Assembly (NCBI GenBank): GCA_948517135.1
Contig: CAORJJ010000074.1
Location: 1 to 7,101 of the forward strand
Reading direction: 5' to 3'
DNA length: 7,101 bases
From: an uncultured Clostridia bacterium
Lineage (GTDB): Bacteria > Bacillota > Clostridia > TANB77 > CAG-508
In this document: piece by piece, positions 1-7,013 of the stretch
How the letters are laid out: every line of letters starts with the position of its first letter
Position numbering within the stretch: the first letter of the stretch is position 1
Made by a program: the position numbers and the translations under genes
The notes under the pieces: model-generated
The model's input: only the letters and a program-made list of their open reading frames with translations
What the model was told of the DNA's origin: nothing
Database searches by the model: none

Positions 1-62
1 CTATGATAATTACATAAGTAAGCTATATTTTTGAATTTTTATTATTTGTATTATTGCAAGTT

Positions 63-100
63 TTGGTATTTAAAACATATTTTACTCACTCAAATACCAA
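63..100 (-). terminator. Hairpin directly after the polC stop, lacking a U-tract
   Basis: TTGGTATTT (63-71) and AAATACCAA (92-100) form a perfect 9-bp inverted repeat. In the minus-strand RNA the stem grows to 12 bp through G-U, A-U and G-U pairs (91/72, 90/73, 89/74), leaving a 14-nt loop. The two wobble pairs exist only in the minus-strand transcript, which suits a role in polC mRNA. The stem starts one base after the polC stop. The RNA downstream of it reads AACUUGCAAUAAUAC, with no run of U, so it is not a classic intrinsic terminator; it may be a weak terminator or a 3'-end stabiliser. Confidence 0.4.
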
Positions 101-101
101 C

Positions 102-1553
102 TTACACAAATAAACTCATCTGATTTGATTTTGTCATTCCTTTTAGACAACCAAATTTTTCTAAAAGTTCTGTTACTGATTTACCTATTTTAGAACGTGC
201 CTGCATGTCTTCTATACATTCAAATGGCTCTTCTAACCTTGCTTGATAAATACTCTCAGCTGCAACAGTTCCAAGTCCAGCAATACAATTTAGTGGTGGA
301 CGTATTTTTTCATCTTCAATTTGAAATTTTGTACTATGAGATTTATATAAATCTACTGGTAAAAATTCAAATCCTCTTTCATACATTTCATGGACTAATT
401 CCAAATCATCATACATTTCCTTATCTTTTGGAGTTGCTGCATTTCCAAGTGAAGTTATCTCTTGCATTTTAGCTTCTACTTTTGCTTTTCCATTTATCAT
501 AAATTCAGCATCAAAAGCTTTTGCTCTTATGGTAAAATATGCTGCATAATATGCAAGTGGTATATGTACTTTAAACCATGCAATTCTAAAAGCATTTGTT
601 ACATATGCAGCTGCATGGGCTTTGGGAAACATGTACTTTATTTTCTCACAAGATTTTACATACCAATCTGGAATGTCATAATCTTTCATTACTTTTTTAA
701 ATCCTTCCCATTTTTCAGGATCTTTTAATGCTTTTCCTTTACGAACAGTTTCCATTATTTTGAATGCTTTATCTGGTGGCACTCCTTTTTTCATAAGATA
801 TACCATTATATCATCTCTACAACAAATTGCTTCTTTTAGAGTTACTACTCCCTCTTCAATAAGTGTTTGAGCATTTCCAAGCCACACATCTGTACCGTGT
901 GATAAACCTGATAAACGAATAAGTTCATCAAAAGTGGTTGGATGTGTATCCATAAGCATGCCTCGAGCAAATTTTGTACCATATTCTGGTATTCCAAAAG
1001 TTCCAACTTCTGATTTTATCTGTTCTGGAGTAACACCTAAAGCTGTTGTTGAATTAAATATAGACATTGTTTCTTTATCATCTAATGGGATATCAGTTGG
1101 AGCCTTTCCTGTTAAATCTTGAAGCATACGTATTACAGTCGGATCGTCATGACCCAGAATATCAAGTTTTAAAAGGTTACCATCTATTGAGTGATAATCA
1201 AAATGTGTTGTAACAATATCAGAACCTGCATCATCTGCTGGATGTTGTACTGGTGTAAATTCAAATATTTCTCTTCCTTTTGGAACTACTATAATACCTC
1301 CTGGATGCTGTCCAGTAGTTCTTTTAATTCCAACACATCCACTCGAAACTCTAGCAACTTCTGCATTTGGTTTTGATATATTTCTCTCTTCAAAATAATT
1401 CTTTGCATATCCAAATGCAGTTTTATCTGCAACTGTACCTACTGTTCCAGCTTTAAATGTTGTTCCTTTTCCGAAAATTACTTCTGTATATTTATGAGCT
1501 TTTGCTTGATACTCTCCAGAGAAGTTTAAGTCTATATCAGGCTCTTTATCTCC
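102..1553 (-). CDS. polC: DNA polymerase III PolC, 3' portion (483 codons) in the +1 frame
   Basis: This continuation of PolC has no start codon of its own near its beginning; it is open from the frameshift to TAA at 104-102. It opens with GDKEPDIDLNFSGEY, which holds two active-site aspartates, and the third is in LDILGHDDPT (tail residues 130-139). The fingers region includes RTTGQHPGG (tail 78-86), GIPEYG (187-192) and FPKAHAAAYV (309-318). A helix-hairpin-helix-like segment, CIAGLGTVAAESIY, lies near tail 423-436, and the C-terminus QMSLF (478-482) is a beta-clamp binding motif followed by one Val. Joined to the upstream part the protein has 1474 residues, typical for clostridial PolC. 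The first ATG in this frame, at 1127, lies downstream of all three catalytic aspartates and has no Shine-Dalgarno, so independent initiation there would give no working enzyme. No other defect is seen. Confidence 0.93.
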   Translation of the reverse strand, partial: GDKEPDIDLNFSGEYQAKAHKYTEVIFGKGTTFKAGTVGTVADKTAFGYAKNYFEERNISKPNAEVARVSSGCVGIKRTTGQHPGGIIVVPKGREIFEFTPVQHPADDAGSDIVTTHFDYHSIDGNLLKLDILGHDDPTVIRMLQDLTGKAPTDIPLDDKETMSIFNSTTALGVTPEQIKSEVGTFGIPEYGTKFARGMLMDTHPTTFDELIRLSGLSHGTDVWLGNAQTLIEEGVVTLKEAICCRDDIMVYLMKKGVPPDKAFKIMETVRKGKALKDPEKWEGFKKVMKDYDIPDWYVKSCEKIKYMFPKAHAAAYVTNAFRIAWFKVHIPLAYYAAYFTIRAKAFDAEFMINGKAKVEAKMQEITSLGNAATPKDKEMYDDLELVHEMYERGFEFLPVDLYKSHSTKFQIEDEKIRPPLNCIAGLGTVAAESIYQARLEEPFECIEDMQARSKIGKSVTELLEKFGCLKGMTKSNQMSLFV

Positions 1554-1562
1554 GATTAAATC
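1546..1562 (-). other. polC: +1 frameshift site in polC (sequencing error or recoding)
   Basis: On the minus strand the upstream frame reads GGA TTT AAT CGG AGA TAA (Gly-Phe-Asn-Arg-Arg-stop). Skipping the C at 1554 gives AAT GGA GAT AAA, restoring the GFNGDKEPDID expected of PolC. The downstream frame is closed by TAG at 1565-1563 and the upstream frame by TAA at 1548-1546, so a shift can only occur inside 1562-1549. The extra base is not in a homopolymer. CGG at 1554-1552 is the only CGG I find in frame with any gene in the window. AGGA at 1564-1561 stands three bases before the AAT codon. Confidence 0.9.
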
Positions 1563-4527
1563 CTAAAAATGTTTCGAAAGGAATATCCATACCATCTTTG
1601 GCTAGATGTTCTCCACATTTTGGACATATTTTATCTGGAAGATCAAATCCATTTCCAATTCCATAATCTGTAAAATCTGAATATTTACATTTTGGACATC
1701 TATAATGTGGTTGAAGAGAATTTACTTCTGTTATACCTGTCATAAATGCTACAAGTGATGAACCAACAGATCCTCTTGACCCTACTATATATCCATCTTC
1801 ATTTGATTTCCAAACTAACTTTTGAGCAATAATATACATTACAGAATAACCATTACTTATTATTGAATTTAACTCTTTATCTAATCTTGTTTGTACAATT
1901 TCTGGTAAAGGATCACCATACAATTCATGTGCTTTTTGATATGCTATATTTTTAATATCTTCTTCACATCCTGGAATATGTGGAGGACATTTTTCAGGAG
2001 AAATTGGTTTTATTTTTTCACACATATCAGCCACTTTATTTGTATTTGTTACTACAACTTCATATGCTTTTTCTTCTCCTAAATATTCAAATTCTTTAAG
2101 CATTTCATTTGTAGTTCTTAAATATAATGGAGCTTGATTATCTGCATCATCATATTTTTGACCAGCTTGTAATATTCTTCTATAAATCTCATCTTGTGGA
2201 TCCATAAAATGAACATCACAAGTTGCTACAACTGGCTTATTTAATTTTTCTCCTAGTTCAACAATTTTTTTATTAAATTCTTTTAATGCATCCCAACCTT
2301 CAACTTGTCCTTCTCTAATCATATATTCATTATTGGCTAATGGTTGAATTTCTAAATAATCATAGTATTTTGCAATTTCCTCAACATCTTCTTCAGGTTT
2401 ACCTGCAACAATTGCTTTATATAATTCTCCAGCTTCACATGCACTTCCTATAATTAGCCCTTCTCTATATTGATTAAGCATTGATTTTAATATTCTAGGT
2501 TTTTTATAAAAATAATCTAAATGAGAATATGAAACTAATTTATAAAGATTTTTTAGCCCTACATAATTTTGAGCTAGTATTATCATGTGATAACTTGGAA
2601 GTTTTCTAAAATCTGTTTCAAATACATTATCAAAATCATCTATGGTTTTTGCATTTCTATCTTTTGCTCTTTCTATCATTTCTTTAAAAACTGCAACTAA
2701 TGTTTTTACATCATCTAAAGCACGGTGAGCAACATCTACTTTTATTCCTAATCTATCAGCTATAAATCCTAACTTATATCTCGAAAATTCTGGAAATATT
2801 GATTTTGCTAAACGAAGTGTATCTATATGTGTATTCTTAAATGGTAATCCTAATTGTTCACAATTATATTTCATATAACCAATATCAAAGTCTGCATTAT
2901 GGGCTACTAAAACTGAATCTCCCATAAATTCTAATACTTTAGGCATTATTTTATCAATTGTTTCACTATCCTTTACCATATCATCAGTAATATGAGTAAC
3001 ATTTACAACTTCTTCTGGTATTGGTTTTTCCGGATTTACAAACGTTTCAAAAGTATCTATTATCTCTCCATTTTTAATTTTAATAATACCTATTTCAGTT
3101 ATTTTCTCTGTAATATGTGAAATACCTGTTGTTTCTAAATCAAATATGCAATATTCTGTATCTATATCCTGACCTTTTGAATTTGATACACATGGATCTT
3201 TATCTGGGCAAAAATATGCTTCAACACCATATATAACTTTTATATCGTCACCAGTTTTTTCTAAAAGTTTATGTGCATCAGGAAAACTTTGAACAACACC
3301 ATGATCTGTAATTGCAATTGATTTCCATCCCCAACTAATTGCTCTTTTTATTAAATCACTACAAGGAGTAATTGCATCCATCTGACTCATTTGAGTATGC
3401 ATATGAAGCTCTACTCTTTTTTCTTCTGCATCATCAATTCTTTTTTCCTTTTTAAAACCAGTAGATTCAATTATAGTATTTGCCATAATTTCTACTTCTT
3501 TTGAATATGTACTATATCTTGCTACACCTTCAATTCTCAATCCTTTAGCTTTCGAAATTCTTCCCTTTGCATCTTTAGCTTTATCTTTTGGTAAAAATGC
3601 TTTACAACCAATTGTACTTGTACCATCAAATATGTTAAACATTAATATTGCTTTTTCATCTTTAATATCTCTAGAATCAAGAGAACCACCTAAAATTTCT
3701 CCATCAACACAAACTCTCATATCTGTATCTTCAGTCATTGGAATATTTTCAATTTTTACAAGTTCTGTTCTAATAGTCAAACTTCTTCCTAAAATTAAAG
3801 GTGATTCCTCATCTTTGACTTCTGGTAACTTATTTTGATGAGCTTCTATTTTAGCTGCAAGTTCTGGATTTTCCTGTCTTAAGTTTTCTTTCAATTTTTC
3901 TTCTTCTTCAAGTTTTCTTTGTTTTTCTTGTTCAGCTTCAATTTTCTTTCTTTCTTTTGCTTGTTCTATTTCAATTTTTGCTTGTCTTTCAAGCTCCATC
4001 AATGCTTCTTTTTCTTCTTGATTTCTTCTTTCAATTAACTCTTTTTCAAAATCTTTTGAAATATTTTCACTAAATTCGACTGAATATTGCTTATTGTATA
4101 AATTACCTAATAAATGTTCTAAACCTTTATCAAATTTTTGAGATATTAAAAAAGCAGCCCCCTTCATAGCTAAATTTACAATAATGTGACTATCATTTAC
4201 TTCTATTCTACTATTTGTTAATATGGCTTTACTCATTGGTTCTTTTTTCCCAATATATTTAATAATATTTTCCCAGTCTGATTCTACTCTAGGTTCTATT
4301 TTTAAATCACCATAATTAATATCAATAGAAGCTTTGTTAACTTTAAAAGTTTTTACTAAATAATTTTCAAAACCTTCCATTTCTTGTAAACTTACTTGAC
4401 TATTTGATGCTACTTTTATTTGCAATTTATTAGTTTTTTTATATAAATTAATATTCTCAATTACTGCATTTATTAAATTATTATTTTCATTGTAATCGCT
4501 AAATACTTCTTTTATATATTTTTGCAT
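1546..4527 (-). CDS. polC: DNA polymerase III PolC, 5' portion (residues 1-991) before the frameshift
   Basis: This is the N-terminal two thirds of the Gram-positive replicative polymerase, which copies the chromosome at the fork together with DnaE, the clamp and the clamp loader. Elements in order: N-terminal domain (about 1-155); a Lys/Glu-rich probable coiled coil (about 158-230); OB domain (about 245-355); PHP domain starting at ELHMH (373-377) and ITDHG (406-410); inserted 3'-5' proofreading exonuclease with FDLETTG (462-468), VAHNADFD (541-548) and HRALDD (601-606), so all acidic residues are present; rest of PHP (about 643-790); beginning of the palm with SRGSVGSS (917-924); and a zinc site from CPKC (944-947) and CPKC (968-971). 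The ATG start is preceded by AGAGGAA. As read, the frame ends in GFNRR and TAA at 1548-1546, just before the catalytic aspartates, so this product alone cannot polymerise DNA. Confidence 0.93.
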   Translation of the reverse strand: MQKYIKEVFSDYNENNNLINAVIENINLYKKTNKLQIKVASNSQVSLQEMEGFENYLVKTFKVNKASIDINYGDLKIEPRVESDWENIIKYIGKKEPMSKAILTNSRIEVNDSHIIVNLAMKGAAFLISQKFDKGLEHLLGNLYNKQYSVEFSENISKDFEKELIERRNQEEKEALMELERQAKIEIEQAKERKKIEAEQEKQRKLEEEEKLKENLRQENPELAAKIEAHQNKLPEVKDEESPLILGRSLTIRTELVKIENIPMTEDTDMRVCVDGEILGGSLDSRDIKDEKAILMFNIFDGTSTIGCKAFLPKDKAKDAKGRISKAKGLRIEGVARYSTYSKEVEIMANTIIESTGFKKEKRIDDAEEKRVELHMHTQMSQMDAITPCSDLIKRAISWGWKSIAITDHGVVQSFPDAHKLLEKTGDDIKVIYGVEAYFCPDKDPCVSNSKGQDIDTEYCIFDLETTGISHITEKITEIGIIKIKNGEIIDTFETFVNPEKPIPEEVVNVTHITDDMVKDSETIDKIMPKVLEFMGDSVLVAHNADFDIGYMKYNCEQLGLPFKNTHIDTLRLAKSIFPEFSRYKLGFIADRLGIKVDVAHRALDDVKTLVAVFKEMIERAKDRNAKTIDDFDNVFETDFRKLPSYHMIILAQNYVGLKNLYKLVSYSHLDYFYKKPRILKSMLNQYREGLIIGSACEAGELYKAIVAGKPEEDVEEIAKYYDYLEIQPLANNEYMIREGQVEGWDALKEFNKKIVELGEKLNKPVVATCDVHFMDPQDEIYRRILQAGQKYDDADNQAPLYLRTTNEMLKEFEYLGEEKAYEVVVTNTNKVADMCEKIKPISPEKCPPHIPGCEEDIKNIAYQKAHELYGDPLPEIVQTRLDKELNSIISNGYSVMYIIAQKLVWKSNEDGYIVGSRGSVGSSLVAFMTGITEVNSLQPHYRCPKCKYSDFTDYGIGNGFDLPDKICPKCGEHLAKDGMDIPFETFLGFNRR

Positions 4528-4543
4528 ATCTTCCTCTTACTAT

Positions 4544-5116
4544 TTATTCTCCTAATCCTGTAATACTAACTATATCTGGAATTACTTGTTTAACATTTTC
4601 AACATCTTTAATTTGAAATCCTTTAAAAAAACTAGCACCAGGAACTGTTGATTTTGTATAAAAAATTATATCACCAAAACCTGATTTTCTTTGTCTGTGT
4701 GATTGATAAATACTTATATCTTTTAAATCTGTATATTTTAATACTTTTTGTGTATTATAAAATAAATTTTTAGATGTATAAACTACTTTTTTATCATAAA
4801 AAACTGCTCTTGTATTTTTGGCAATTCTTTTACTAAATGCCAATATAACAATCATAATACCAGCACAAATAAGGAAACACAAAAAAGCTTCTAAAAATTT
4901 GCTATAAGCAATAAATGCTAATATTGTTAATATAAATATTAATATAAGTTCTAACCATTTTAATAAAATATAAGATATTTTATATCTTCTTTTAACAACT
5001 AATTTCTCATTTACATCTTTTTTTAAGTCTTCTTCCTCTTGATACTTCTTATAGCAGTTTAAACATATATCTGCATTTTCATTTGCTAATTTTGATCCAC
5101 AAATTTTACATTTCAT
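4544..5116 (-). CDS. Zinc-ribbon, two-helix membrane protein with probable bacterial PH-like domain
   Basis: I cannot give this 190-residue protein a specific name. The N-terminus is a short zinc ribbon with two Cys pairs: CKIC (Cys3, Cys6) and CLNC (Cys18, Cys21). A charged linker (about 26-45) follows, then two closely spaced hydrophobic helices at about 48-70 and 73-94, so both ends should lie on the same side, probably the cytoplasm. Residues about 103-187 alternate short beta-like strands (RAVFYDKKVVYTSK, KVLKYTDLKDISIYQ, DIIFYTK) with a final helix (DVENVKQVIPDIV), the pattern of the bPH2-type PH-like domain found after two helices in many Bacillota membrane proteins. The domain call is by eye. 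The ATG start has AGGA 10 bases upstream. It lies 26 bases after rseP and 16 before polC, so it is probably in the same transcript, at a site where relatives often carry ispG or proS. Its function is unknown. Confidence 0.8.
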   Translation of the reverse strand: MKCKICGSKLANENADICLNCYKKYQEEEDLKKDVNEKLVVKRRYKISYILLKWLELILIFILTILAFIAYSKFLEAFLCFLICAGIMIVILAFSKRIAKNTRAVFYDKKVVYTSKNLFYNTQKVLKYTDLKDISIYQSHRQRKSGFGDIIFYTKSTVPGASFFKGFQIKDVENVKQVIPDIVSITGLGE

Positions 5117-5142
5117 TTTACTTCTTTCCTTTCTAGAACTTT

Positions 5143-6153
5143 TTAAAATATCCTTATTATGTCATTGTATGTTATATATAATGCAAACATCATTAATAAT
5201 GTAAATCCTGCTGATTGTATTCCAAGTTCTACTTCTTCTTTTAGTGCTTTTCCACGAATTCCTTCAATAATAAGTATTACTAATCTACCACCATCTAATG
5301 CTGGAATTGGTAAAAGATTTGTAACTCCAAGTGAAAGAGATACTAAGCATAATAAATATACAAAATCATATATACCACTTGATTTTACTACTATTTCTGA
5401 AATTCCTACTGGTCCTGTCATTTGTTGTATTCCTATCTTTCCTGTAAATAGCATTACTAAACTATCTCCAATTGATGAGACAAAATCTATTGTTTCCCAG
5501 AAAGAATAGTATAGTTTATCTTTAAAATTCGCTTCAACTAAAGCAACTTCTATTCCTAAAATATAATAGTTATCTTCGTATTTTGTAGGTTTTCCTTGTA
5601 CAGATGTTTCACTACCATTTCTTTCAACAACTATATCAAGTACTTCTCCATCTTTATAATTTTCTAAAGCTTTTGCTATATCTGCTTTTAGTCTAATATT
5701 TTTATCATTTATTTTTACTATTTTATCACCTATTTCAATTTGTGATATATTTTCTACTGCTTCAGGTCTTATTTTTGAAACTGTTGTTGAAATATTATAT
5801 CCAGATGACATTGACAAAATAAAATATACAATTGTACCAAAAATAATATTAACAATTGCACCTGCTACTACAATAAGTATTCTATTTGATATTTTTGCAT
5901 TGTTAAAAGAATGAGCATCATTTGATCTTTCATTCTCGCCTGTCATTTTCACATATCCACCAAATGGAAAAAGAGAAATAGAGTATTCTGTTTCTTTTCC
6001 CTTCTTTTTTAAAATTTTAGGACCAAAACCAATAGAAAACTCTTCTACTTTTACTTTTGAAAATCTAGCTGCTAAAAAGTGCCCTCCTTCATGAATAAAA
6101 ATCAAAAAACCTAACAAGAATATTATTTTTAAAGCACTTAATAAAATACTCAA
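5143..6153 (-). CDS. rseP: RseP-family site-2 intramembrane zinc metalloprotease
   Basis: This is a membrane protease of the S2P/M50B family (RasP or YluC in Bacillus) that cuts transmembrane segments of anti-sigma factors and clears remnant signal peptides. The 336-residue length fits the single-PDZ Gram-positive form. Visible elements are a first membrane helix carrying the zinc motif HEGGH (21-25, catalytic Glu22), FGGYVKMTGE (64-73), a helix near 92-114, a PDZ domain at about 120-200 including IGDKIVKIND, the MTGPVG segment (245-250), and NLLPIPALDGG (279-289), whose Asp287 is the third zinc ligand. A last helix is near 312-330. The start is TTG (6153-6151): no ATG or GTG is available, because an in-frame TAA stands two codons upstream (6159-6157). 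A perfect AGGAGG lies 10 bases before it. dxr, which often separates cdsA and rseP, is missing. Confidence 0.94.
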   Translation of the reverse strand: MSILLSALKIIFLLGFLIFIHEGGHFLAARFSKVKVEEFSIGFGPKILKKKGKETEYSISLFPFGGYVKMTGENERSNDAHSFNNAKISNRILIVVAGAIVNIIFGTIVYFILSMSSGYNISTTVSKIRPEAVENISQIEIGDKIVKINDKNIRLKADIAKALENYKDGEVLDIVVERNGSETSVQGKPTKYEDNYYILGIEVALVEANFKDKLYYSFWETIDFVSSIGDSLVMLFTGKIGIQQMTGPVGISEIVVKSSGIYDFVYLLCLVSLSLGVTNLLPIPALDGGRLVILIIEGIRGKALKEEVELGIQSAGFTLLMMFALYITYNDIIRIF

Positions 6154-6163
6154 AATTTATGTT

Positions 6164-6169
6164 CCTCCT
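6164..6169 (-). promoter_or_regulatory. Strong Shine-Dalgarno of rseP, overlapping the cdsA stop
   Basis: The minus strand reads TAGGAGGAAC: the AG of the cdsA TAG stop forms the first two bases of AGGAGG. The spacing to the TTG is 10 bases. The strong site supports TTG as the real start, since the only other codon in the open stretch is ATT. The overlap suggests that ribosomes ending cdsA can reinitiate on rseP. Confidence 0.75.
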
Positions 6170-6986
6170 ATAAAAACATTAAAAATAATATGTAAGCAAA
6201 TGGTGCAATAAACATTACACTATCAATTCTATCAATCATTCCACCATGACCTGGGAATAAATTACTAAAATCTTTTACTTCAAAATACCTTTTTATAACA
6301 GATGCAGCAAAATCACCAACTTGCCCTATAATACTTAAAATTATTGAAATAATACCAATAACTAAATAAGGTATTTCAATTTCTCCAAACTTATTTAAAG
6401 CAAGTGTATATAATAAACATACAATAACTGCTCCAATTGTTCCTGAAATACATCCTTCTATCGACTTATTAGGACTGACTTTACTAAATTTTGTTTTTCC
6501 AAATCTTCTACCAATTGCATAAGCAAATACATCTGTTCCCCATGCCGAGAATAAAATATACCATATCAAAATTTTTCCAATTACTTTTCCTTCCATTCCA
6601 TAAACTAATGTTAAAAATACTGAAAAAGTAAGTATATACAAAATTCCTATTAAAGTGAATGTAATATCTTTAAGTGTAATTTTCATATCTGATATTATTA
6701 CATGCAAAAATAATACTAAAAGTAATATTGGTATTCCTATCATACTAGCATATTCTAAAATCTCTACTGGTATAACATGAATTAAAGAAATACAAGCTAC
6801 TAATAAATAACTTATCCATGAAATTATCTTCACTTCTTTATTTTCTGCACATTTTATGTATTCATGCATAGCGATAATTGCAGTAATTGCGATAAAAATA
6901 TCAATAACATATTTATTACCAACTATTAATAAAATTGTTACTAATGGAAAACCAATAGCTGCTGTTAAAATTCTTTTCATATTCAT
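6168..6986 (-). CDS. cdsA: Phosphatidate cytidylyltransferase (CDP-diacylglycerol synthase)
   Basis: This is an integral membrane enzyme that converts phosphatidic acid and CTP to CDP-diacylglycerol, the branch point for phosphatidylglycerol and other phospholipids. The 272-residue product has a normal family length and consists largely of hydrophobic helices. The CdsA signature is complete near the C-terminus: GQVGDFAAS (221-229), then SVIKR, KD (238-239), FPGHGG (244-249) and DRID (252-255). SPNKSIEG at 171-178 is another conserved segment, and the Asp and His residues expected for metal and CTP binding are present. Two ATGs lie at the start (residues 1 and 3); the first is chosen because AAGGA ends 9 bases before it, against 15 for the second. 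The TAG stop overlaps the rseP Shine-Dalgarno, which suggests translational coupling. I see no defect. Confidence 0.95.
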   Translation of the reverse strand: MNMKRILTAAIGFPLVTILLIVGNKYVIDIFIAITAIIAMHEYIKCAENKEVKIISWISYLLVACISLIHVIPVEILEYASMIGIPILLLVLFLHVIISDMKITLKDITFTLIGILYILTFSVFLTLVYGMEGKVIGKILIWYILFSAWGTDVFAYAIGRRFGKTKFSKVSPNKSIEGCISGTIGAVIVCLLYTLALNKFGEIEIPYLVIGIISIILSIIGQVGDFAASVIKRYFEVKDFSNLFPGHGGMIDRIDSVMFIAPFAYILFLMFL

Positions 6987-6995
6987 ATCTAATTA

Positions 6996-7000
6996 TCCTT
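6996..7000 (-). promoter_or_regulatory. Ribosome binding site of cdsA
   Basis: AAGGA followed by T lies 9 bases upstream of the ATG at 6986-6984. It decides between this start and the in-frame ATG two codons later (6980-6978), which would be 15 bases away. It sits inside the 27-base gap after the uppS stop. Confidence 0.65.
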
Positions 7001-7013
7001 TGCTTATTTAATG

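Noticed and set aside
1..62. A promoter or start of another gene downstream of polC
   Set aside because: The stretch is AT-rich; TTGCAA with possible -10 boxes can be picked out, but spacings are poor and no coding sequence is visible within the window.
102..1127. A separate gene starting at the ATG at 1127
   Set aside because: The same frame is open and strongly PolC-like back to 1553, there is no Shine-Dalgarno before 1127, and a protein starting there would lack all three catalytic aspartates. It is the 3' part of polC.
1546..1560. An intein or intron splitting polC
   Set aside because: Only one extra base separates the two halves; there is no inserted sequence to splice.
3632..3838. Plus-strand open frames inside polC, rseP and elsewhere
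   Set aside because: They lie opposite conserved minus-strand coding sequence, show no recognisable domains and have compositions expected of antisense shadows.
5117..5142. An internal promoter or terminator between rseP and the zinc-ribbon gene
   Set aside because: The 26 bases hold only a Shine-Dalgarno and purine-rich sequence; no hairpin or paired -35/-10 is visible.
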